Source: Plumapathes pennacea (taxonomy: Eukaryota; Cnidaria; Anthozoa; Antipatharia; Myriopathidae). Taken from it: a stretch of 64,000 nucleotides of DNA. A model generated the notes under the pieces. The model saw only the letters and a program-made list of their open reading frames with translations, was not told the DNA's origin and did no database searches. Shown piece after piece: positions 22,701 to 35,500 of the stretch (position 1 is the first letter of the stretch; each line of letters starts with the position of its first letter). The stretch lies in assembly GCA_964036295.1 (NCBI GenBank), contig OZ038465.1:12982667-13046666 (forward strand), read 5' to 3'. The translations under genes were made by a program, and so were the position numbers.

Positions 22701-25700
22701 GTCAGATATTAGTCAGTAGTCACATAGTCTTTACAGTCATTGTTTTAGTCATCCTTTTCTAGGGGACATCTTTGTGTGAATTCTGTTCCTTTCTCTGCAG
22801 AAAATGAGAGCTGGACAGAAACAGTGAAAACTCTTACTGGACAATATGTGACAGAGTTTTCTAAGCTAATGAAACTCAATGAAGATAGTAATCATGGCAA
22901 GAGACTAGTTGATAGACATTTTCACAGTGAATGCAGTGGATTGGTGAACTTGACTGGTGGGGATGAGGAGGGCCCTGGCGTTCCAAATACTCATTTTATG
23001 GACATGAAATCTTCAACTGATGGCAAGTGTTAAATAACATTGAGTTTACAAGTGTAATTTGCAAGTTGGACCAACTTTCCACTTTGCACTTTAATTGATG
23101 GCCAACTACTGTAGTTGCAGTTATAGGATTGGAAACTTGTATCTATGACAATTTGCAGACTTTTGTCAGATTAGAGTCCATTTGGTGATGTTTGAATATT
23201 TTAGTCCAACTTGTAAAGTACATGGTGTAAAGTAATGTTTATTGACTTGGCCCCTGGGGACCACACTTGTGTTTTGTCTTTGACAATTATTCCTCCAAAA
23301 CTTTAAACTTTTATTAAAGACCATGACCACTGACCATCTTAGCATAGTGACTATGAACTCAAGTTACTTTCTGCCCTTCTGTAATGTATAGTATTACCAT
23401 AGGTGTGTGATGTTTGACCTCTGAACTTTAGATGATTACTGACTGACTTTGCATGGCCTTTGAACTTTGCAACACCTTGACCACAACAGTGATGACCTAT
23501 TAGACTTTACATGGAAGCTGAATTTACAACAGAGCTGCATTTATAATGACCTCTGACCTCTGACCATGACCATGACTAGACATGGCCTTTGATCATCCAA
23601 GATCAGTGTACACTTGCACCTTACAATGTCATTATTTTTCTCATCACTGTATGTATGTTTTCAGAGCAAATGCCTAGATGGAGGAGTGCAGGCTATGTCA
23701 GGTGGGTTACGGTTGTGCACTTGCTTTTAATTCATTTTTGTTCAGGGACTTATCCACTGAAGGGCAGAGGTGAGTGTGGGAACCATTCATCAATCACCCC
23801 ACTGTGGGCACCCAATCCATCAAGTCAAATGACTGATTCATGTGTGGTGCTAGTGGCAAACAGTAAAGAACACCCTGCAAATCACTTGATACTGGGACTT
23901 GACGTAAAAGAAAGCACAAGAGAGAGAGAGAGAGGAGCCTGTGGATACAGCCAATGGGAAGCGGCTGTATCCGCAGGTTAGAGAGAGAGAGAGCTGTATG
24001 ATGATAGCTCTATTTACACGACTCTAATAACATCAGGTGTTGCTACAGCTCATTTTATGCTAATAGTAATCAGTATAAAAGTGACAGAAAGATAAATTTC
24101 TATTCACCATGTAAATTTCACATTCACGTAGATCAAAATATTAAGTCAGATCAATACTTAGATAATATTAAAGCGTATGAGTAAATGGATTCTTGAATTT
24201 CATTACCTTTTGTTATGAGTTTATTATCAAAATAATTTGTGGAAAACTTGCTGTATGCTATGTTTCTATGTTTGTTATTTAGACGAGAGAGATGGACAGA
24301 GAAGGTGTGAGGGGTTGGGGGAGTGTTGTGGGGCGGGACACAGAGAGAACAGCATAGCATTTGTGTGTGTGTAAATGTGATTTTGTTATACTGTACTGTG
24401 CATGCAAACATGTGATGTGCGTTTTCTTCCTGACTTAATTCTTAGTGGCACAACAGATCAGTTGGAAGATGAACGATCACTGACCCCCGAAATTCAACTT
24501 GTCAATGAGATTACCGCTGAAGGGGGCATCCGCTCCGTGCCCAGCAGAGAAATGCTGACAAGGTTCAGCAGCAGGTTCGTGTGTGCATCTATGTCCGCCT
24601 TATACAGAGGTGTAATAATGAGTCGATGTGCGTCGGCGTCTAAACGTCGTAAAAGAATTGGAAGCTGACGTTTCGAGCGCTAGCCCTTCTTGCTTCCACG
24701 AAGTGCTTGTGCTCGAAACGTCAGCTTCCAATTCTTTTACGGCGTTTTTACGGCGTTTAGACGCCGACGTAGTCAAAATCTAGTTCCCTCTTGTGCTAGT
24801 TTTCCATTGTACAAAAGTGTTCACTTTATATTGAAAGGAGAAGTTTGCTTCTGATCACTCTTACTCGAGGCGGTTGCATTACGCTTTGCGTTCTCTTGTT
24901 CCTATAGATGTGCAAATCTGAACGTGGACAAAGCACTGGAACTGCTGAATGAAAAACTGCAGGAGCCCGTCACTGAAGTACAGTTGGTAAGTATGAGGTG
25001 TGATGACCTTTCACTTTTGGTTTCATATTAGGGCCGTGTATACGAGAGAAAATAGGCTGCGGCTCACATAAGACGTGAACACCTCGTATAAACAGCACGA
25101 AGTCCACTGACCTGGGGGTTTTGAGCTGTTCTCATTAAGCCGCGGCTTACCTTGGACGTGAAACCGCGAACCATTTATACGAGCAGTTCACGTCTTATGT
25201 AAGCCGTACTCGTATAAATGGGTCTGTTCGCGTTTTATGTAAGCCGCGGCCTTTGATCACTCTCGATAGTTCAAAGATTTTAAAATATTCCTGTTTGAAT
25301 CAATGTACGAATTTACGAAAACTAGAGGAAGGGCAAGAATGTTATTATAATATTACAAAATGCACGAATTTACCGTAACCCCAGTTATAAGCTCTGGGCT
25401 TATGCTACATCATAGGGGGTTTTGTTTGGTTTATAAACGGGCGAGTTTAGATAAATGTTCGAAAGTGCAAAAACAGGAATCAACTTTTAGTAGCTCTAGT
25501 GCCCGTTTTACTGTTTATTCAGTAAAGACTAATAAACTGTTGTTTCAGTCAGTTCCAATGAGAAATCTAAGACGTTGCTTCGTTCAAACTTTCTTTAACT
25601 TGATATTATGTAACGTAAAGTGGTGAGAAGGAGGCGAGTGGAAGAAGGTGGGATTTTCTCTTACGAGAATGATGGGCCAAAAATCGTCCCGGTCATTCAA

Positions 25701-28437
25701 TACAATTGCTGCCGACATGATACACGTATGTCTCTTTTGCAGAAGTCCCTGTGTGTTATAGACCACCTCCTGAAGTGCGACCTTCCACGCATTGCCTTCA
25801 AAGTGTCGGAGTGCTGCCCCTACTTGGAGGCGCTTAGCTCGTCCGATCAGGAACCTGCTTCACTGAAAGCCAAAGCTACCAAGGTAAGGCAGGGCAGGGC
25901 AGGGCAGTGCAGGGCAGAAATGAGTGGATGGTCCAAATTTGGTCATAATCAAAACAAGCGTTGGTTAATGCGGATGACCTGGACTGAAACGTGGTATAAA
26001 CAAGATAGCACTAGTCTCTCACCCGGAGCGTATATGTACACTGTATTTATTATCCAACCTACGCTAACATTTGGGCTATTTTTAGAACGTAATTCCCGCC
26101 TATTTCTGTCTCTACCGTCTGCATATTACGTGAAAGAATGGCGGCTGAATTTAAAGTTGTCTTTTCGTGCTACTTGCGGTACAGTTTCGTTTTTTCAAGC
26201 AGTATGGTGATACTCTGTTTGCTATATGTACTGTAGATATTGACGAGATACCTGGAACGAGCATTACGGAGAGCTCGCTAGTTAATTTGGCAATAGTTAT
26301 GGCAATACCAATGTCACTGTAGAAGATAAAAGTGATATATCTTCTTGAGTGATGTCACTATTGGGAACTTGGAGAAATCATAGTATTGTCATTCCCTATC
26401 TAGAACAGCATGAGTCAAACCTGTATAGAGGACACTAGTTGTTAAAGTCCTCAAAAACTACTCCCCAGTAAGATACTGTTAACTGTACCTGTCTGGACAC
26501 TTCATAATTTCCCAGGTTTGACTGTATGAGATATTTGACTGTTAGGTTAGGCACAGACGGCTAAACGTTTCAGCATATTTTTGTATTGCCTATGTACAGA
26601 TCTTGACGATCGTAAAGGTGCAAAGACAGACGGAAGACAAAGACACAGGTACAGTCCTGTTTAGTTTATTGCAGAGTGAGTGAAGTGGATTAGCACTGTT
26701 GTACTATATTACCAAGATACTATGTCCACAGAAGCTTATAACATTGCGAGAACATCAACACTAACCCTGACCTTTGTTCCCATGTCCCAACCTTCAATCA
26801 AACGTTTTTCTATGTGTACCAGTTTGCGTTTCTACGTTTACGTTCGTGTTTAAATTTTTGTGTCAGTTAAAACTTTCTAAATTGTTCTATTTTTGTGACA
26901 CAGACGTCATCAGTGTTCAAGAGAAACGGAGCCCTGCGGCCCGAGCTGCCCTGCTGAATGTGGTAAGTTGGAGTGGAGTGACATCTTATGTACGTGTCCA
27001 TCCCATGTACGTGTCCACCTAAAGTTTGTGTATAAATACTACAGGCGTATAGGCTCACGTTTCTAGCGTACGCCCTTTATCGGAGTAAAAGACTTTGATT
27101 TACTTTGGTTTGCAGGTAGAGCTATTTGTGATGAGTCAGTGTCCCAAATTAGTTGATTTAAAAGGAAAATGTACGAGTGATGAAATGAGAATTGATGTTT
27201 GAATCAGCTTTCATCTCAGCCAAGAATCAAATGCCAAGTTCTTTATACTGAATGATATATCTGTGGTGAGAGACTGAAAAGAGAAAATTGAAGTTGATCA
27301 CTCTTGGAAGTGAAAGGGTTAAATAGTCTTTCTTGTTGTTGTTGTTTTAGGGTGAAGGTGATTCACTCGCCCTCGAGGAGAACTCGGCTCTGTTCACCGG
27401 CATGAAGGTTCACTCGGTGAGACAACGATTTTTTTTACCTTGGACTGCATCAAATTAAACTTAATGTGGGTAAATCTTTGAGAAAAACGTAGATGGGGAG
27501 CTCTTATTTTGAGTGTTGGTTCGACTTGGTTTTCCGTCAGAACTGTCTCCAGCCTCAAGCCCACTCGCAACTGCTCAGTGGTTCGAGATATTGGTGACAG
27601 TATAACGGGACAACATTGTTAGTATATCCACATTGTCGTTATATTGTTTTTCACGTGATTATCTGTTGTTTGCTTGTTTTTTTTTTTTTTTTTTTTTTGT
27701 ATCTGTTTTGCTGCAAACAGATATCTTCAATTACCATGGAAACCACAAAGGAGACCAACACGTCAAGTGAAGTGTCCCGGATGTTTCAAGGGTTTGACCT
27801 TCCCGGAAATTTACACCAGAATGAATTTGACGACAACCCATCAACCGCTCAAAACCAACACTTCCTTGTTACACAAAGTGGAGAAACTTCGCAAAATAAA
27901 GATACCGCAAACCAAGACACTCTGGCGGACGTGGTATTTGACCCTTTGTGCCAGAAACTTTCCGGTAGCAGTGACTTAACAGTGAAACCTACTGACAATG
28001 GGTCCGCAAATCTTTTAGACTTTTCTGGTAGCTTATCGAACTCTTCCCAAATGGAAACAACTCCGAGCAAAGATCGACGCAATGGAGATCAACTCGTAGC
28101 GGTGTCAAGTGCTGAATTGCTCCAGTCTTTCTTACATCAGCCTTCATCGGATTCGTCTGGTTTGGCCAGTTTTTCTGCGAACAGTCCTGCCAGTTCATCA
28201 AGTTTGATCGGTTTTACGTCAAGTGCTGGTGTTCAATCGAGCGTTTGTTCAACAGTGCAGAGGCCTTGTGCCCCGTATGTTGGGTTCCAAGCCTCAGCTC
28301 TCAGCTCGACGTCCACAATTCCACTGCGGCTTCCAAAACCGTCTGCGCAGAAGAGTGACTTTGGTTTCGTGGGCAAATCCAGCAAAGCTGATGCTTTCAG
28401 CTTTGTTCAAGACGAAATGAAAGCTCGGAAGAAGTAA
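19765..28437 (+). CDS. TEPSIN: tepsin (ENTHD2), AP-4 vesicle coat accessory protein
   Basis: Sixteen exons keep phase: 19765-19818, 19936-20008, 20523-20708, 21057-21124, 21513-21564, 22102-22161, 22801-23022, 23665-23701, 23746-23769, 24446-24574, 24908-24986, 25743-25883, 26600-26648, 26904-26962, 27351-27416 and 27721-28437, giving about 671 residues (human about 525). Order: ENTH domain (residues 1 to about 140; MKATSDDESPTQGIMYQEI, LLDFLLERLKKKSP), a short MEGFGN linker, a VHS/ENTH-like second domain (about 260-410; EITAEGGIRSVPSREMLTRF), an AP-4 beta-ear motif (ALFTGMKV), and a long Ser-rich tail with an epsilon-ear-like motif (DAFSFVQ) near the C-terminus. Tepsin works at the trans-Golgi with AP-4. 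The 23022 donor is GC rather than GT. Confidence 0.9.
20849..20960 (+). mobile_element. degenerate tRNA-like SINE fragment
   Basis: An A-box-like AGGCCAAGTGATTAGCGCAC is followed about 40 bp later by a B-box-like GATTTGATTCCC. The remainder does not fold as a tRNA. It lies in a tepsin intron. Confidence 0.45.
22284..22735. repeat. (CAGT)n degenerate tetranucleotide array
   Basis: About 450 bp of CAGT/CATT units with interruptions, in the tepsin intron before exon 7. A similar array lies at 58907-59160 in TXNDC11. Confidence 0.9.
23919..23995. repeat. hairpin flanked by GA tracts
   Basis: Fifteen-base arms CCTGTGGATACAGCC (23938-23952) and GGCTGTATCCGCAGG (23963-23977) have one mismatch and a 10-base loop. 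(GA)n runs flank both sides in the same orientation. Located in a tepsin intron. Confidence 0.7.
24629..24771. mobile_element. fold-back element (GACGTTTCGAGC type)
   Basis: Arms of about 50-60 bp pair: left CGTCGGCGTCTAAACGTCGT with GAATTGGAAGCTGACGTTTC, and right the reverse of both. The right arm has one extra TTTACGGCG block. A related CTGACGTTTCGACCACCAG motif occurs at 44800. Non-coding, in a tepsin intron. Confidence 0.7.
25031..25254. mobile_element. inverted-repeat element (TAAGCCGCGGC type)
   Basis: It begins GGGCCGTGTATACGAGAG and ends ATGTAAGCCGCGGCC. The interior contains ACATAAGACGTGAAC and the inverted GTTCACGTCTTATGTAAGCC, plus ATTAAGCCGCGGCTTA. About 220 bp, non-coding, in a tepsin intron. 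Confidence 0.65.
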
Positions 28438-28576
28438 AGCGAGGCAGAGAAGCGGGAAAGAGCGGGAAAGGTGCGACACCACGTGAATACGTTCGACGTC
28501 AATTTCGTTGGTCAGCGTTCGTCGTCATTACAATATGCCATTTGCCATGGTTCGTTTATTTCGCTTATCATTCAAC

Positions 28577-28696
28577 AGTCAACTCTCTCTAAGCGGATAC
28601 CTCTCTAAACTGGACACCTTTCTAAGGCGGACACCTCTCTTAGGCGGACACTAAAAGCTATTTCGGAGGGTGTCCACTTTAGCCAGAGTTTATTGT
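28577..28696. mobile_element. MITE family C (GCGGACACC type), short copy
   Basis: It starts CAGTCAACTCTCTCTAAGCG and repeats ACCTCTCTAAACTGGACACC and TAAGGCGGACACCTCTC. The right side is GGTGTCCACTTTAGCCAGAG and TTTATTGTA. Same family as 9098 and 33342. It follows the tepsin stop and may lie in its 3' UTR. Confidence 0.65.
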
Positions 28697-28950
28697 ATCA
28701 CGTGGTTATTTCGCTTTGAATGTATTGTTTGGGTAAGGTTTTACAATATTATGTTAATTATTACGAAGGCAATATTATAACTACACGACAATTTTGAATA
28801 GGACTATAATATATTTTTAACGTATAAGGTACTCTGAAAAATTAAAATATTTATGATTATGAGTCTCCATACAGTCATAGTTTTCAGGAGAATGATTTGA
28901 CGCACGCTGTGCCACTGTCTTTGATAGGTCTATCCTGTAATTGGGGTTGT

Positions 28951-28979
28951 TGACGACGACGACGACGAAGATGATGATG

Positions 28980-29011
<32 letters not shown>

Positions 29012-29110
29012 GGTGATGGTGATGGTGATGATGGTGATGGTGATGATGGTGATGGTGATGGTGATGGTGATGGTGATGGTGATGGTGATGGTGATGGTGA
29101 TGGTGATGAT
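28951..29110. repeat. GAC/GAT to (GATGGT)n microsatellite
   Basis: About 160 bp of GAC, GAT and GATGGT units. A flanking block CATAGTTTTCAGGAGAATGATTTGA occurs before (about 28877) and after (about 29121) in direct orientation, so the repeat sits between two copies of the same segment. Confidence 0.9.
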
Positions 29111-29249
29111 GTCATAGTCATAGTTTTCAGGAGAATGATTTGATATACACAATGATATACACAGCTGCTGAAAGAACGTGTGCAAAATTTCAAATCGCTA
29201 GCCCTACTGAAAGCGAAGATAGAGAAGTTTAAAGTTCGAGATAGTCTTA

Positions 29250-29316
29250 ACTAAACTCTCTTATTTAGCGTTGGTTCCAAATCAAAGGAACCAACACCAA
29301 ATAAGAGGGTTTAGTA
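29250..29316. repeat. hairpin with 28 bp arms
   Basis: AAACTCTCTTATTTAGCG and TTGGTTCC are mirrored by GGAACCAACACCAAATAAGA and GGGTTTAG around an eight-base loop (AAATCAAA), with two or three mismatches. Confidence 0.65.
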
Positions 29317-29569
29317 TGAAGCAATTTGAACTTCAAAAGCCTATATCTCAGCTGTTTAATGCACTAAAGAGCCATTTTTTTCTGTGTGAACTTTTTTTAG
29401 ATAGGCCATTCCGAAGAATTGCGCAAAGTCCATTATTTCCGAAAAAATATTTTTATGACATCATCACTTCACCACTCTATTATGGAGGAAATTCAGCGAG
29501 AGGACTCAGCGAAGTCTTACATGAAGTAGTACCCGGAACACAAGGAGAGCGAGCCACCAAGGGAAGCAA

Positions 29570-29625
29570 GAGATTTTATAAAAAGAGAGACACAAAGAGG
29601 GGCACAGAGAGGCACATGGCGGCAT
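29570..29625 (+). promoter_or_regulatory. candidate promoter of LIM-bMERB gene
   Basis: A TATA-like TTTATAAAAAG at 29575 lies about 40 bp before ACATGGCGGCATT (29615), a YY1-like start context also seen at three other gene starts here. The ATG would open a 56-codon frame ending near 29782. This could be a 5' UTR exon joined to the coding exon at 30593; the join was not found. Confidence 0.3.
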
Positions 29626-30592
29626 TAAGGAAACCTTTGATCACTCGTCAAGATCATGAAGTGATTGGTTCTGATTATTCAATTAGGGATCGCCTCTATT
29701 TGGGGCACAAACTTTGTCATGGTGACGGACGTTCGCAGGAAAAATGCTTTCTACTCGCGCTAATGTTTACCAAGAACAGCTGAGTCCAGAAGATACTACA
29801 AAATGGCATAGCTACCAACGACTTGATGGTTATCGTCGAATTCTTACAAGAAAGGTTTGAATCGAGAACGAATTGTACAGTCGTGCTAAATTCGTGGAGA
29901 AATCCCTCAAATCTGAGGAGGTAAGAGACAATTTGGTTCGTTTGTGTTGTCAGTACTACGCCTCTAGTTTCTATTGTGCTGTTGGCAGCTTGAAAATGCG
30001 GATCAATCCGTCAACAGCCCTTACAAACTCAAGTCAGATCGTTCCGCAAGCTATACATATTGTGTACAAGTTTCACAGCCATGCATGACAAACTCTCACA
30101 ACCACGCAAGTCTAGTGTATTGTCTTAATTCTCACGGCAGACCGAAAGATTAAGTATAGTATTGCTAAGTATTTATAAAGGACAAAGTGGAGCATTTGTT
30201 TGGTTCATTTTGTTTCTCCTGTACAGTATGCACATGTTTTCTTTTGTTGCTGATGCAATATTGTTAGTGATTTTGATTTCTCTTTCACTGCTCACCTTTC
30301 ATCTGATCTCTGACTTAGTGATTTTAACAACTGTACCTTCTTACCGATGGTAATTCTTGAACATGTGTTTAACTTAAACCACAGATGATGAGGCTCCTTG
30401 AATTGATTAACTTGAAGTTACATATTTTAAAATGTTATAAGGAAAGCCCTGTACATTATTAACAAGAAGTAAGATGTTTTAAGATGCCCTTGCCCATGTA
30501 CTGTCTCTCCACCTTTGAAAGCAAACATTATCATAATATTGTCATAATGGGGAATGTTTTCATCGGAACCAGAAATAAACTCTTGATGCAAG

Positions 30593-32465
30593 ATGGAAGG
30601 CACACACCCTGCAGCAGCAACAGAAGCATCCAAACCCAGGAAACTACCAGAGATCCCTGCAGAGGAGTTAGCTTTGCATGGCAAACCTTCTGTGGCTCAT
30701 GGCGCTGGAGGCAAAATGACTGATCTCCCTCCAGAGATCCATGTTCAACTTTTGCGGCACATGCGTAAGAGGTCAAGATCCCTGACAGGGTTAGACACTG
30801 AGGAGTTGGAAAAACGGATCAGCATAGAAACCCAGAAGGAAAATGTCAGTCCAGAACAAGATGCTGCAGCAGAAAGTGAAACATCTCCACCGTTAGTTGT
30901 TGAAGGGAACAAAAATCTGCCGCGATCATTGCCTTGCTCACCAAGTAAGTGTATCATTTAGACATAAAACTACATATAGTAACATAATAAGATATACCAT
31001 AAACTTTATTTATAGAAGCCAAAAGTCAATCACAAAGACTGTAAGAAAACATCTTCAACCAACCAAATATATAGTGTAATTTGCAATGTTGGTTTTCCTT
31101 TGAAGAAGCTGAGGTCAATCAACAGTGTGAAAAATATTGCTATCACCACTAAAATTGCTTGCATGAGCAAATCACAGTAACAAGTTGTGCTTTTTGTGCA
31201 TAAGAGTATTACCATGTTAAACAATATACTCATTTGCATTTATCTTTGTGGTATATATTGAATATAACTAGATCACTGTCAGGAGTGATTAAAACTAAAG
31301 ATCAGCCAAAGAACAATAAAGAAATTGAAATAGTATTTATTACCTTCCAGTGACAAATAGAAAAGGCAACATAAGCTCGTTGAAGTCACTAAGCAATGAT
31401 GATAAAGAACTTGTCAAGGAGCTACGTTGGCATTACAAGCAATATGTCAAGGCTTCAAAGAGAAAAAAAGATGTAAGTTATTGATTGAACTAAGCCTGTT
31501 ATGATGCAGGTCAGTGTGACAAAGTATTTTATTTTGTAGAAGTAACTATTTTGATTTATTCCTTATATCTCAGAATGCAGAAACTGGAAGTGTTAGAAGC
31601 ATTGGTGGAATTTCTGTCCATGAGGTATAAAATATGTTCAAGTTTTATGTTATATGAAATTTATATAGAAAGGTACTGATATAAAATTGTTGTAAGAGGA
31701 GCTTTTGCCTTGTAATACATTTGAGGAGAACTAGAGGGGGGGGGGGGGGGGGGGGGGGTTGTTTAACTCTGTGGGTCTGTGTGATGCTCCAGCCCCCTTC
31801 CCTAGGATATAAACCCATGTATTGGCACTTTTCGTTCATTGAACTATATAGTTTTGTTTTGACTACTACTAACGGCAATATTGATTTATCATAACTATTA
31901 CAATAGTTTCCCCAAATTTCATTAGTGCATAAACCTCTGAAATGGCTTAGCCAGGTGACTAATAGCCAATCATAAACAAGTCAAATTTTTACTACACTTG
32001 TCACGGTACTTCACTTATATGGTCTGATTGTTCACGTGGCAGGGGAGCTCTTCGGTGATTCGTTCAAACCGCTGTGACCAGTGCAACCGAAATGTGGACA
32101 TTCTGGAGCGCGTGGCTGTGGAGAATCACGTGTTCCACAAGTCGTGCTTCCTGTGTGCCATCTGTAGCACATGGCTCAACCACTTCAACTACTGCTTTGT
32201 TCCCGAACATGACAAGTTCTACTGCACACAGCATTACCAGGACATCGAGAGCGCCACGGTCGGACTGAGCGGGGAGATCAGACACGCCATGGGGATTGGG
32301 CCTGGTGTGAATCAACAGTTCAAGTTTGTACCAGGTCCGTTTGCTGGTTATTTTACTTTATCTTTTTGTTTTGTTTTAGTATCAGAGTATTGGCATTGAT
32401 CACGAAAAACGATGATGATAAGGTACAGTACAACGTCAACGAATAATTACTAGAAGAATGACGAT

Positions 32466-32496
<31 letters not shown>

Positions 32497-32518
32497 CGAT
32501 GACGATGACGAGGACGAT

Positions 32519-32559
<41 letters not shown>

Positions 32560-35500
32560 TGATGTTTTGGTGGACGTCGGGACTGCTGATTGCGAATCAA
32601 ATACGAATCAAATCAAACTGAAATGGAAACGTTTCTTTTATCCAGATGGCGTGAATGGTGCACCGCCAAGCAAGGACGCCAATAAGACTCAGAGCTCCGT
32701 CCGAATTATGAAGGAAAAGATTTCTCTGTTGAGTAAAAGAGGCAAAAAGATGGAGAAAAAAGCCAAGAAACTCAAGGCAAACCTGGATAAGTTCAAAGGT
32801 ACGTTAACAGCTTAAATGTTTTGCTATAATTTAACTCTAGAGTATCGAGTCCTAGTATTGAGTTTCTTGGCCAAGTCTTGAGGTTTTACGAGCGTTACAC
32901 TAAACTGCAAAATTTGCACTTGTTTTGTGCTATGACATCTGACTCAAAAATAATGGGACTGCAATGGCCAGAAAATGTATTTCCGCAGTTGGTTTGATGT
33001 GCACTTGAATGTTGATATTTCAGGGCCAGACAGTGAACGAAACCAACTTTTCATGGAGTGGTTCGGAATCGTCCAAGAGAAGAACAGTGCAGTCCGGAGA
33101 GAAGCCGAGCTGACGTTTACGTAAGTCGCACGGTCTTGAGGGTATGATTCTTAAAGGGGCCATCTCAACCACACGAAATCCCTTATACGCCATTTTTAGG
33201 GGCCCCTAAGTCGAAAGATGAATTAGAAATCAGTAACATTGAATCATTCTTGCTCGTGCAGGCTTCGAGAGATCGAGTTGTCAGAGAAGTACACTGATCT
33301 TGAAAAACGACTGCGTGTTGTAGCCGAAAAGGAAGGTAAGTACAGTGAACTCTTTAAGGCGGACACCCTTAAGACTAGCATTTAGTGTCCACCTAAGCCG
33401 AGAGGTGTCCGCCTTACAGAGAGCTCAGTGACAGAGAAACAAGTGAAAATTGGCAAGGACCAAATCTGCATGCTGTCCGCCTTAGAGAGGTGTCCGCTTA
33501 GAAAGAGTTGACTGTATTATCAGCGCTCGACATTAACGGTTGCCCGCTTGCCCGGGGCAACCAAAACTTTTGGTCGGGCAGGTAAATTCTGGGCCGGGCA
33601 ACTAGAAATTATGAAACTTTCTATTGCTTGAAGTCAATCTACAGTCTGAAGGGCAACCAACCTAAAACCTTAATGTCGAGCACTGCTGTATTACTCTCGT
33701 AAGATGTCCGCTTTTCTCCCAGAACGCGCCAAGACCGAGTACGACAAAGTTCAAGAGAAAGAGCTGCTGCAGGAAATGCTGGAAGTGGTGGAGAAGAGGG
33801 AACAGTTGATATCAGGCAAGGACGCTGCCCAACAAAGGTCTGTTCTTGCGTGAAAAGTGTCATTTTCTGTTTGAGATTCTCTTTCTCTCCCAGTTTTTGG
33901 TCTCTGTCCGTGTTCTTCTTTCTCGACCTACAAAATGTAGTTTCTCCTGGCTACCTCTACCCTGGGTTCCAGAGGTTGCTCGCTCTCGGAAATCCGGGCT
34001 GCGCGGTCGCGTAGAGCTGGGGCCGAAATCACGGGCGGCGGAGGCTGACCTTCACTGGCTCGTTGTGGCTGCTCAGAGAACCGCCGCAATCCAAACAAGT
34101 GTCCAGTGGAGGAGTTAAAATGGGGGATTGAAGTGGCAGATTTGTAATCGAGCACATGTCGGCACGCAGTGAGGTTGATGTCGTTGAAAGTCGCACCTCC
34201 TTGAATGAGTGCTTTGACCTCATTCCCCGACAAAGTGAGGCCAGCAGCTTTGAATAAGCCTTCGTGAATGTTGTCCAGACATTTTCTGGGAAGGGTTGTT
34301 GGTATTTCATTGAGCATTTCTGCTATCCAACAAAATACTGGGGCACCCAACTTCATGGCCAAGACGCTGGAAATATCTTCAGCGTCCAACCGACTCGCCA
34401 ACCATCCAAGGTCTTCAAAAGAGACACTTCTTATCGCATAGATGTGGTCCTTTAAGTCATCAAACAGACGGCGTTTCTTCTTAACAGACTCAATATGTTC
34501 CATAAAAGACGCCATTCCATTCAAACATGCACAACACTCTATTTTGCAAACACTCTGATGGTTGAAGACGCGGAACCCAGTCTCCACGCGGCCAACGCGC
34601 AAGGATTTGTGGGTGGGGTAGAGCGGTAGAGCCGTAAATCGGTACGTCGAACGGTATAGCGGTAGATTTCCAAACCGGTAGAGCGGTAGAGTTGTAAAAT
34701 TGTAGAGTGGTCGATTGGTAGAGCGGTATTATTTTAAATCGGTAAAGCATTCGATCGGTAATGCGATAGAGTCGTCAATCGGTAGAGCGGTCGACCGGTC
34801 TCTTGGTCGACTCTAGAGAAATCCATCATCGATAAATCTATGGCGGTTAGCAAGTCGCGCATCAACAGAGAAGAGAACAGTGGAATTCTTTACACGATTA
34901 CGATTACCTCATAATGGCCGCGCAAGTACATTTCGAGTTGTTCCCCCGCAGCCGCACCCCCTCTCCCAAAAAAAATTGTTTTTTCCTTACCCCGTCCCCC
35001 CAACAGAATGGAACCAGTGCTCAACCTTGGCATGGAAGCGAGGCTGGTAGGGCGGTAGAGCTCTACAAAATCTCTACCCTAGAAACGCGTTCCTAAATCG
35101 AGTTAAGTGCATTGGAATGACTGGTTACTGGTTATCATTCTTTGAATTGTGCACTACGTTCTTTCTCAGATATTTGGAAGAAGACAAGGAGTTGGAAAAG
35201 GAGAAGACTGACAGAGGTAACTACTGATCATTGTATCACAAACTATTAGCCATCCTGTGATCTATGTTTGTTCCCAGTCTGCCGGCTGTGCGCATATGTA
35301 TGTTCTTGTATGCTTGCGCCGTCTGGGTAAACCAGCGTTTACACACGCATGGCGCAGGCGCTTGTGCACACATACATGTTTTTATTTCTTTTTCTCTGAA
35401 ACAAAAGTTGTACATGGTATTCGCTGTTTGTTTTATTTGCAGGTGTGGGTGCTAACAGTCCCGATGTCGTTAAAGACGCTGCGGAAATAGATAAAGAAGC

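Larger units (their letters stand above)
28438..30592. other. tepsin 3' flank and LIM-bMERB 5' flank
   Basis: It holds a family C MITE, a GAT/GGT microsatellite, a hairpin and a candidate promoter, each listed separately. The 170-residue open frame near 29271 is treated as chance (see rejected items). Confidence 0.5.

Noticed and set aside
29271-29783. 170-codon open frame on the plus strand
   Set aside because: Starts without ATG, overlaps a hairpin, and has no recognisable domain; more likely promoter or 5' UTR of the next gene.
32467-32562. Poly-Asp/Glu coding segment in the LIM-bMERB protein
   Set aside because: It lies in an intron between exons 32043-32334 and 32646-32798 that join in phase without it.
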